A stretch of 5,742 nucleotides of DNA from JAQBFJ01 sp032123435. GTDB taxonomy: Bacteria; Verrucomicrobiota; Kiritimatiellia; UBA8416; JAQBFJ01. The notes beneath the pieces are model-generated. The model had not been told where the DNA came from and ran no database searches. It was given only the letters and a program-made list of their open reading frames with translations. Position numbers and translations under genes: made by a program. The stretch covers positions 1 to 5,742 of the forward strand of contig JAQBFJ010000033.1 in NCBI GenBank assembly GCA_032123435.1, written 5' to 3'. Shown one piece after another: positions 1-4,793 of the stretch (positions within the stretch are counted from its first letter, which is position 1; every line of letters begins with the position of its first letter).

Positions 1-44
1 GCAATTGCTGTTGATAGAATTAATGTTATCAAGGCTCGTGACAT
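1..44 (-). CDS. Start of an exported or membrane protein, cut by window edge
   Basis: Reading leftward from an ATG at 44, the frame stays open to the edge and gives MSRALITLILSTAIA. This is one basic residue followed by a hydrophobic run, typical of a signal peptide or lipoprotein leader. An in-frame TAA lies two codons upstream of the ATG, so this is the only start in the frame. A strong GAGGAG sits at 65-60, but its 15-base spacing to the ATG is longer than usual. The gene follows the 178 aa anchored protein on the same strand after a gap of about 117 bases and would be the fourth envelope gene of the left cluster. Only 15 codons are visible, so no family can be named, and a chance open stretch cannot be excluded. 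Confidence 0.42.
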   Translation of the reverse strand, partial: MSRALITLILSTAI

Positions 45-90
45 CGCTTATTATTAATACTCCTCTTATATCTGGCAGCAACACTTCAGC

Positions 91-124
91 GACCTTTCCC
101 TTTGGCAGAATTCTGCTTAAGGTC
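91..124. repeat. Nested inverted repeat downstream of the 178 aa gene
   Basis: GACCTT at 91-96 is the exact inverse complement of AAGGTC at 119-124. Between them lies the 12-base perfect palindrome GCAGAATTCTGC at 105-116, which could fold as a 4-bp stem with an AATT loop. It sits about 40 bases after the stop of the 178 aa gene and before the next start at 44. No run of T follows in the direction of transcription, so it is not a canonical intrinsic terminator. It could be an mRNA 3'-end structure, a binding site for a dimeric protein, or chance. Confidence 0.4.
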
Positions 125-161
125 TTCCGACGATGAACTCCAACCCCTTGTTCGCCAGTTT

Positions 162-698
162 CTATCTGTCTGCAACTATTCGAGAAACTGCACACTGGGC
201 TTTGTTCGACTGCAAAGCGAGCAGATCGACTGCATATCTCTGGCCGTTGAAATCGAACAGGCGTCGATCTGTTGTTTCCATTTGCATTGTGTGCTGCTTC
301 TCGTATCCAACCCATGAAACATCGGCTGCAACGCTGAGGAATACGAACGACTCAGCAAGAGGCTGCAGCCTAAGAGACGCTTGTCCATCAATAATAGGTT
401 GCGAACCAGGAACGGGTATCCACGTGGGTTTCAGGATCGAATTCGGATTCTCAGGCTGCGGGGATGCACTGTCTTGAATCACAAGATCGCCTGCAACCGA
501 GAGAACTGGACTGTTGTCTCCAGACGTCGCTGTGTTGGGAGAAGCATCCCCGTGAGACTCTTGCCGGACAGACGGAGAGCGTTCGATGAAAGCATCAACA
601 ATGCCAAGAACCCCCAAGATCATGGCTCCGATGATCGCTCCTTGAATCTTCTTACTCTTGTACCACGGAGTAGCCATCATTCTTCCCCTCGGCTTCAT
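162..698 (-). CDS. Single-pass membrane-anchored protein with exported C-terminal domain, unknown function
   Basis: 178 aa from the ATG at 698. That start has AGAGGA at 713-708 with a 9-base spacer. An upstream GTG at 734 has no ribosome site, and an ATG at 677 behind a GAGGGG is a real alternative. The basic N-terminus (about residues 1-17) precedes one membrane helix (about 18-37), so the N-terminus should be cytoplasmic and the rest exported. Residues 38-83 are a Ser/Asp/Pro-rich linker with two near copies of GD(A/N)SP at about 50-54 and 60-64. Residues 84-178 have alternating short hydrophobic stretches that suggest a small beta-rich domain. There is one Cys near the C-terminus. I recognise no family. 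It is the third gene of the leftward cluster, 63 bases after the 115 aa gene. Confidence 0.8.
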   Translation of the reverse strand: MKPRGRMMATPWYKSKKIQGAIIGAMILGVLGIVDAFIERSPSVRQESHGDASPNTATSGDNSPVLSVAGDLVIQDSASPQPENPNSILKPTWIPVPGSQPIIDGQASLRLQPLAESFVFLSVAADVSWVGYEKQHTMQMETTDRRLFDFNGQRYAVDLLALQSNKAQCAVSRIVADR

Positions 699-761
699 TG
701 TTGTGATTCCTCTTCTTCCCTCTTCTGAAAGCACTCTAACAGGTCGTTGTTGGCAACATTT

Positions 762-1109
762 TCATTCTCCAACGGCTTCGTTCCATCCTTTTGATATTTC
801 TCGGTCATGCTCCATTTCTTCCTTCAGAGTATGGAACATGCCGACTGTTGTTTTGTTCGGATAGAACTTTTCCTGTACGTACCTTTCCGTTCGAAAGAGC
901 CGCATTGTAAAGTAAATGAGGACGCCAGCCGTGACGCAACACAAAAGGACGAACGCAAGTAATAGCGAACTGAGCATGCGTATTGACAACGCCTCAAGTG
1001 GTCCACGAAATAGTGACCACAGGGCGCTGAGAATGCCGGGCAAGACGAGGCCGACTGCCAAAGACAGCCAGTTCTGGCGGAACCAGTGTTTGTGTAAATC
1101 TCTTTTCAT
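762..1109 (-). CDS. Small protein with two membrane helices, unknown function
   Basis: 115 aa from the ATG at 1109, preceded by GGGGAG at 1121-1116 with a 6-base spacer. The longer reading from an ATG at 1127 lacks a ribosome site and begins next to the TATAAT box, so the shorter start is preferred. The N-terminus is basic (MKRDLHKHWFRQNW). Helix 1 is about residues 14-34, and a short loop follows. Helix 2 is about 45-69, and MRLFRTER follows it. The positive charges put both ends in the cytoplasm, making a membrane hairpin. The C-terminal tail (about 75-115) is charged and probably helical (TLKEEMEHDREISKGW). No catalytic motif is visible. It lies between the lipoprotein gene (101-base gap) and the anchored 178 aa gene (63-base gap), so joint action in the envelope is plausible but only inferred. 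Confidence 0.8.
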   Translation of the reverse strand: MKRDLHKHWFRQNWLSLAVGLVLPGILSALWSLFRGPLEALSIRMLSSLLLAFVLLCCVTAGVLIYFTMRLFRTERYVQEKFYPNKTTVGMFHTLKEEMEHDREISKGWNEAVGE

Positions 1110-1115
1110 ATCGTG

Positions 1116-1134
1116 CTCCCCACTCATTATTATA
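1116..1134 (-). promoter_or_regulatory. Possible -10 box and ribosome site for the 115 aa gene
   Basis: On the minus strand TATAAT (1134-1129) matches the sigma-70 -10 consensus perfectly, and GGGGAG (1121-1116) lies 6 bases before the chosen ATG. The -35 region at about 17-18 bases is poor (TTAGGC). If the -10 is used, transcription would start near 1122, giving a very short leader and excluding the ATG at 1127 as a start. Confidence 0.35.
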
Positions 1135-1174
1135 CCGACTACGCCTGCTCAGCCTAACACTTTTTCTCTAAAAC

Positions 1175-1195
1175 AACGAAATCATCTCTTTCATT
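1175..1195 (-). terminator. Weak hairpin after the lipoprotein gene
   Basis: AACGAAA at 1175-1181 pairs with TTTCATT at 1189-1195 (7 bp including one wobble pair) around a 7-base loop. On the minus strand it lies 15 bases after the lipoprotein stop and is followed by a short T-rich stretch (GTTTTAG). The stem is AT-rich and weak. It could attenuate read-through before the promoter-like box at 1129-1134, or be chance. Confidence 0.2.
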
Positions 1196-1210
1196 GAGCA
1201 TTGGCCGACG

Positions 1211-1756
1211 CTACTTGCCTCGCCTCTCAGTCAGTCGTAAAGCAAGAGTTAATCCCGTCAGGTTCTTTTGGGGGTTCTGTGTCACCGTGCTTAGTTCTAC
1301 TGTGTTAGGTAGTTTGACGCTAAAAGACCCCCCAGAGGAAAGCCGGAACTCGATAATGCCATTGTCCGTTTCTTTGTGATAGAGATCATTTAATTGTGCT
1401 TTTTCGTGCACAATTGTATTCCCCGACTTATCTCGTATGGTTATGGAAATGGTCACTTGGTGTAGATAATTCAGAATGTCTTTTGTGTCCACTTCAGATG
1501 TGGCGTGTTGGAGTCTCAGGGTGGTCATTATGCCGCAGAACCGTTCGTCCTTTTTGTGGAAAGACGGAATATTGTAGTGCATGGTATTATCAACATCCAA
1601 AGAGACAGGTTTGAAATCTGCGGTGCGGTAGGAAAAGGGAGGGGTAAAATGAAAATCAACGTTTACATCTTTTTCCAAAGTGCATCCTCCTGACGCAGTT
1701 AAGGTTAAGACAAGGATAATCAATATATGTTTTATGGATGCGTTGATTGCTTTCAA
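1211..1756 (-). CDS. Probable lipoprotein with beta-rich domain, unknown function, TTG start
   Basis: 181 aa. The start is a TTG at 1756 with GAGGA at 1767-1763 and a 6-base spacer. No ATG fits the N-terminus, so the ribosome site decides the start. A basic N-terminus and hydrophobic core (ILIILVLTLTA, about residues 11-21) lead to SGGC, with Cys25 as the likely lipid-modified residue. Ser at -3 instead of Leu makes the lipobox atypical, so the lipoprotein call is probable, not certain. The mature part has alternating polar and hydrophobic stretches (VTISITIRD, GIIEFRLSSGGSFSVKL, LTGLTLALRL) typical of a beta-sandwich. One other Cys (about residue 69) is present. I recognise no family. It is the first gene of the leftward cluster and divergent from the exported-protein cluster at 2114. 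Its location would be the periplasmic face of the inner or outer membrane. Confidence 0.84.
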   Translation of the reverse strand: MKAINASIKHILIILVLTLTASGGCTLEKDVNVDFHFTPPFSYRTADFKPVSLDVDNTMHYNIPSFHKKDERFCGIMTTLRLQHATSEVDTKDILNYLHQVTISITIRDKSGNTIVHEKAQLNDLYHKETDNGIIEFRLSSGGSFSVKLPNTVELSTVTQNPQKNLTGLTLALRLTERRGK

Positions 1757-1898
1757 AGTCTTTCCTCGTAATCTGTGGTTTTCTCTGTAGCCCCAACTCG
1801 CCGCCTAGGCCACCAATCTCCTGTCAATACATGAACTTGTATATGGTACAATAAGATAGGCAGGTTGTGAAGAACAAAACAGGCAGGATTTGCTCAGA

Positions 1899-1923
1899 GG
1901 TTCAAGCCCCTCCAGGTACGCCA
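1899..1923 (+). other. tRNA 3'-end-like remnant (possible attachment-site scar)
   Basis: The canonical T-loop TTCAAGC at 1901-1907 is followed by 5 bases (T-stem 3' strand), 7 bases (acceptor 3' strand), one discriminator base (G) and CCA at 1921-1923. This is exactly the spacing of a real tRNA. The 5' T-stem strand (AGAGG) does not pair properly with CCCTC, and upstream bases form no acceptor, D or anticodon arm beyond a 4-base GTAC match at 1846-1849. This fits a tRNA 3' end without its body, as left by integrases that recombine in tRNA genes. No integrase is in the window, and chance resemblance is possible. Confidence 0.4.
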
Positions 1924-1984
1924 TTCAGTATAGTGCTTAATTCAATGGCTTCTCAATTTCCATGTGGCATCAGTTCTTTCTTTA

Positions 1985-1993
1985 TGCTATCAT
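1985..1993 (+). promoter_or_regulatory. Possible extended -10 promoter for the rightward genes
   Basis: TGCTATCAT matches the extended -10 form (TG, one base, then TATCAT, 5 of 6 to TATAAT). No good -35 lies at 17 bases, which extended -10 promoters tolerate. Transcription would begin near 2000 and leave a leader of about 114 bases before the ATG at 2114. Other weak boxes exist in the spacer. Confidence 0.3.
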
Positions 1994-2113
1994 TTGAACA
2001 CTTAGACAATAGGAATGGATGAGTTTTTGTGACGTTGCGGGTGACACAATAAATAAAAGAGCGAAACGAAAGTTGTCGACGGCTGGCCTAGATATCCATG
2101 ATAGGAGAGAAAT

Positions 2114-2896
2114 ATGAAAACAAATCTATGTGCCCTTTTTGTTGTCGGGACATTGTTGTGTTATCAACCATCCTTTGCGGAAAATTCCATTCTGATGGAT
2201 CTTCATAGTGATGAGGTTAGTGACGAAGCCGCCGAAAAGCTAGAGACCTTTTCTAAAGAACAGTTAATTCAAATGGCAAGAGAGTGTTCCAAACTGGCAA
2301 TTCGGACTGGAGAGGAAGGTCTGGGTAGTCTTTATGTGTTCCATAGAATACTTAGTGTTGCGCAAAGGAAGGGGATGACGTTTAGCGACGTTATTGAGCT
2401 ATTGGGCGATAAAGACACTGAAGTAGCGTTTCGAATGTGTCTATCAGACTGGATTATAGAAGAAGGGTCAAGACAACATGTTCAACCGTCAGATGCAATC
2501 AAGTTATTGGATGTATTAACCCCGGATTTTGCTAACAAGGCACATGACAGCAGGCTGAGAATATTAACGTATTCGGCGGCGCGTTCTATATGTTCAGGTT
2601 TGCACCGTTCCTTTACTCAAAATGGGCTGGAAGCCCATGATGCAGAGAAAGTCAAGGAACGCATTCGTGAACATGTTCAGGTTGTCTCCCGAATACTCTC
2701 CGATGATCAAGAAGAGGATTACATTATACAGGAATTTGCATCTTCTGTCACGGACTATCACTACTCAAAATCTGGCTTCTGCGATGAAGGGGGTTTACGG
2801 ACAAGCCTTTTGAAATGTTCACAGGATCTTAATCGAAGCAAAGAATGCAGGAAAAAAGTAGACCAAGCACTTGAACGTTTAGTGTTCAACAACTGA
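2114..2896 (+). CDS. Exported all-helical (HEAT-like) protein, divergent single-unit family member
   Basis: 260 aa. The ATG has AGGAG at 2103-2107 with a 6-base spacer. Residues 1-22 are a signal peptide (MKT, hydrophobic core, then PSFA before Glu23), so the product is probably periplasmic. The mature part is helical with HEAT-like segments: LETFSKEQLIQM (43-54), VIELLGDKDTEVAFRMCL (93-110), a helix pair around LRILTYSAARSIC (148-160), and VVSRILSDDQEEDYIIQEF (190-208). These line up in order with the units of the two downstream genes (LSNEELLQL, FLSVLKDKKASLSW, YSRCARML, the IWDxH segment). I infer a distant paralog, although it lacks the NSSLxIWD and RGxKTPQI signatures. Mature Cys are at 58, 109, 160, 223, 235 and 245. 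No catalytic motif is visible. A scaffold or binding role is a guess from fold type. Confidence 0.92.
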   Translation: MKTNLCALFVVGTLLCYQPSFAENSILMDLHSDEVSDEAAEKLETFSKEQLIQMARECSKLAIRTGEEGLGSLYVFHRILSVAQRKGMTFSDVIELLGDKDTEVAFRMCLSDWIIEEGSRQHVQPSDAIKLLDVLTPDFANKAHDSRLRILTYSAARSICSGLHRSFTQNGLEAHDAEKVKERIREHVQVVSRILSDDQEEDYIIQEFASSVTDYHYSKSGFCDEGGLRTSLLKCSQDLNRSKECRKKVDQALERLVFNN

Positions 2897-2951
2897 TGAA
2901 TTATCATACGATGCAGTCGGATTAGAACGCTTGGTCGGTTAGGCTGACGAA

Positions 2952-3053
2952 ATGAAAACTTCGTTGCTCTGCTATTTTGAAGGTGGACTCTCAGTCGTGC
3001 CTGCATTTGCCCCAACGGATGCCTTGGCGCCGCTTCCTGATTGGAGTTGGTAA
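2952..3053 (+). CDS. Possible 33-codon ORF with signal-peptide-like start
   Basis: In the gap between the first two family genes an ATG at 2952 opens 33 codons to a TAA at 3051. It reads MKTSLLCYF, then a mildly hydrophobic stretch to VVPAFA, then a short tail ending PDWSW. The MKT-(N/S)-L start and the (S/A)FA cleavage-like end resemble the leader of the 260 aa protein (MKTNL to PSFA). The upstream ribosome site is weak (TAGG, 9 bases away). It could be a small peptide gene, the decayed leader of a lost paralog, or chance. The acidic Glu inside the core makes it a poor working signal peptide. Confidence 0.2.
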   Translation: MKTSLLCYFEGGLSVVPAFAPTDALAPLPDWSW

Positions 3054-3073
3054 TAACATGAAAGGTACTGCAG

Positions 3074-4735
3074 ATGAATAGAATGATCAAAACAGTATTT
3101 ATGTGTGTGGTGTGTGCTAGTTTGATAAGTTTACCATGTATGGCAGAAGTTAACAATAGGAAGATTTGGGCAGAGCTGCGCGAACTTCCCGACGAGAACG
3201 CCTTGGCAATACATATGGACAAGTTGAGTAACGAAGAGCTGCTTCAATTGTGCAACGAACTGGGGGAAGAACATGATGAGCGCAGGGAGAATATCCGAAG
3301 GCTCAGCAGGATGATTAGCACAACGCTGGGGGTTCTCCGCGTAAGAGGGGCATTAACGCCCAATACCTTTTTGTCTGTACTGAAAGACAAGAAGGCATCC
3401 CTGTCCTGGAGAAATTGGGCCTGCAATTTCAGCGTCGGGAGCAGCCATTTTATAAATAAGGCAGACATTGATATGGATGCATCGTTTGAGGTATATACAA
3501 ATATTATTCTTGACGCCGAATCTCCTGTTAGTCTGCAAGAGTTCGTTTATTCACGTTGTGCGCGCATGCTATCAGATGGGTACTACAGTATCCTGAATGA
3601 TTCTGGCGCACAAGAAAAAGAGGCTTTCCAGGAGGAATTGACAGACCAAATTCACAACAGTTCTTTGGTCATCTGGGATAATCATGAAAAGAAGGTTTCA
3701 TGGTTTATTGATTTTTCCCTCGCTGAAAGTACCCGGACAATGCTCAAGCAGATTGATATTGCGAATTGTTTAAGAATGATTGTTCAAACGAGAGGATCAA
3801 AAACTCCACAGATTGATAGAATAAAGACATTTGCATCGAGCGGTGAAGACAAATTTTCAAAGAGAGGTATGAAATCACTTAGAGACAAACTTGAGCAATA
3901 TGCCCCCTCAAAAAAAGAAAATAAGGGCTCACCACAGACAGAAACTAACAGCAACAAGCTTTACCCGGCGCTACGCAAAAGCGAGGCATGGTATTCTATG
4001 GCCACTCGTGTGCAATATTTAAGAGGCCTAAATAATGAGCAATTACTTCAATTGTGTGACGAATTCGGGGAAGCCGCTGAAAAAGGAGAGGTAAGTGGCG
4101 AAGGATTACAATTGTACATCACGCAAACGATAGGTGTCCTTAAGGAGAAAGGGGGGCTGACGCCTGACACATTCTTGTCTGTACTCAAAGACAGGAAGGC
4201 GTCTTCGGCATGGAAAGCGCTAGCCTGCAAATATAGTACCGGCTCACACCATTTTGTAGATATCAACGACATTAATCTGGAGGAATCATTTCAAACTTAC
4301 ACAAACATTATTCTTGATAACGAATGTAATATTGGTCTCCGGGAGAGCGCTTATTGGTATTGTGCGAGCATGCTAGGAGAGGGGTATTACTGGCTTTTGT
4401 GTGATTCTAAGGAGCAAAAGCGAAATATTCATGACAGGGATGATTGGCATGACCAGATTCGTAACAGCTCTTTGGCCATCTGGGATGATCACGACAGAAG
4501 GGTTTCGTGGTTTATTGATTTTTCTATGGCAGAAAATACTCTGAAAACCTTCAAGTGCAGAAGCATTGTGAATGGGTTGAGAGAAATTGTTCAAACGAGA
4601 GGATCAAAAACTCCACAGATTAATAGAATAAAGACATTTGCATCAAGCCAATCTGAAAACGAAGACAAATCCTTGAATGAACACAAGAAGCTGCTCAGAA
4701 ATGAACTTGAGCAATATGTGCCTTCCAGAAAATAA
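3074..4735 (+). CDS. Exported two-unit HEAT-like repeat protein (fused tandem paralogs)
   Basis: 553 aa. The ATG at 3074 has AAAGG at 3061-3065 with an 8-base spacer. An ATG at codon 4 is an alternative. The signal peptide is residues 1-24, ending LPCMA before Glu25. Two homologous units follow, about 25-289 and 291-553. In order each shows a LLQLC(N/D)E helix (57-62; 325-330), LTPxTFLSVLKDxKAS (94-109; 362-377), SFxxYTNIILD (137-147; 405-415), a Cys-A-x-ML helix, NSSLxIWDxHxxxVSWFIDFS (195-215; 464-484), RGSKTPQIxRIKTFASS (240-256; 509-525) and a Lys-rich LEQY(A/V)PS end. The KD/DxxxVSW-type segments resemble HEAT repeats, so I infer an alpha-solenoid in the periplasm. No catalytic motif is seen. 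It lies 177 bases after the 260 aa gene and 58 before the third member, so cotranscription is likely. Function is unknown. Confidence 0.95.
   Translation: MNRMIKTVFMCVVCASLISLPCMAEVNNRKIWAELRELPDENALAIHMDKLSNEELLQLCNELGEEHDERRENIRRLSRMISTTLGVLRVRGALTPNTFLSVLKDKKASLSWRNWACNFSVGSSHFINKADIDMDASFEVYTNIILDAESPVSLQEFVYSRCARMLSDGYYSILNDSGAQEKEAFQEELTDQIHNSSLVIWDNHEKKVSWFIDFSLAESTRTMLKQIDIANCLRMIVQTRGSKTPQIDRIKTFASSGEDKFSKRGMKSLRDKLEQYAPSKKENKGSPQTETNSNKLYPALRKSEAWYSMATRVQYLRGLNNEQLLQLCDEFGEAAEKGEVSGEGLQLYITQTIGVLKEKGGLTPDTFLSVLKDRKASSAWKALACKYSTGSHHFVDINDINLEESFQTYTNIILDNECNIGLRESAYWYCASMLGEGYYWLLCDSKEQKRNIHDRDDWHDQIRNSSLAIWDDHDRRVSWFIDFSMAENTLKTFKCRSIVNGLREIVQTRGSKTPQINRIKTFASSQSENEDKSLNEHKKLLRNELEQYVPSRK
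3146..3940 (+). repeat. Unit 1 of the tandem protein duplication
   Basis: Residues 25-289 of the 553 aa protein. It ends with APSKKENKGSPQT, which resembles the natural C-terminus of the 301 aa protein (APLKKEN, then GSPTH and stop). Unit 1 therefore looks like a complete former protein that lost only its stop codon. Confidence 0.85.
3779..3841 (+). repeat. Near-identical 63-base patch, copy 1
   Basis: Matches 4586-4648 with two differences in 63 bases (at 3815/4622 and 3838/4645). It encodes IVQTRGSKTPQI(D/N)RIKTFASS. The sequence on either side diverges immediately. The offset is 807 bases, or 269 codons. Confidence 0.93.
3944..4732 (+). repeat. Unit 2 of the tandem protein duplication
   Basis: Residues 291-553 of the 553 aa protein. 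It opens with TNSNKL and RKSEAW, as the 301 aa protein does directly after its signal cleavage site (DTNSNKLLPELRKSEAW). Unit 2 is thus a full mature unit whose signal peptide is missing. By eye it is closer to the 301 aa protein than to unit 1 over this N-terminal part. It stops at VPSRK, without the GSP tail. Confidence 0.88.
4586..4648 (+). repeat. Near-identical 63-base patch, copy 2
   Basis: Second copy of the patch at 3779-3841. The equivalent place in the 301 aa gene (about 5513-5575) is clearly more diverged (IIRVRGAKTPQIEKLRAFAST), so the near-identity is specific to the two halves of the 553 aa gene. Confidence 0.93.
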
Positions 4736-4793
4736 AATTAATAATGCAATGAAGAAACTGATACAGCATATAAATAATGTGGAGATAGTATAA

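Larger units (their letters stand above)
1757..2113. other. Divergent intergenic spacer without a gene
   Basis: 357 bases separate the leftward and rightward gene groups. I see no coding frame with a ribosome site. The longest candidate, 25 codons from an ATG near 1945, has none. The spacer holds the GAGGA site of the TTG-started gene, an 8-base palindrome GCCTAGGC at 1803-1810, the inverted pair TTGTA/TACAA at 1837-1851, two copies of AGGCAGG (1858-1864 and 1881-1887), the tRNA-like end at 1899-1923, and a possible promoter for the rightward genes. Confidence 0.7.

Noticed and set aside
133..477. Plus-strand frame of 114 codons opposite the anchored-protein gene
   Set aside because: It has no ribosome site and a composition typical of an antisense shadow. 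The minus-strand frame has a clear membrane anchor and ribosome site.
1153..1310. Inverted pair CCTAACAC / GTGTTAGG suggesting an integron attC site
   Set aside because: One arm lies inside the lipoprotein gene, there is no inner L-box symmetry, and no integrase or cassette pattern is present.
1846..1923. A complete tRNA gene of 78 bases ending at the CCA
   Set aside because: Only GTAC at the 5' end could pair with the acceptor. The remaining acceptor pairs, the D arm, the anticodon arm and the 5' T-stem strand do not form.
1945..2022. 25-codon frame starting MASQF in the divergent spacer
   Set aside because: It has no ribosome site and no recognisable features, and it overlaps the promoter-like box.
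3074..3145. Lipoprotein reading of the LPC in the 553 and 301 aa leaders
   Set aside because: Pro directly before Cys does not fit a lipobox. Cleavage after CMA/CIA by ordinary signal peptidase fits better.
2761..3222. Minus-strand frame of 153 codons across the first and second family genes
   Set aside because: It is antisense to two well-supported genes, spans their junction and has no protein-like features.
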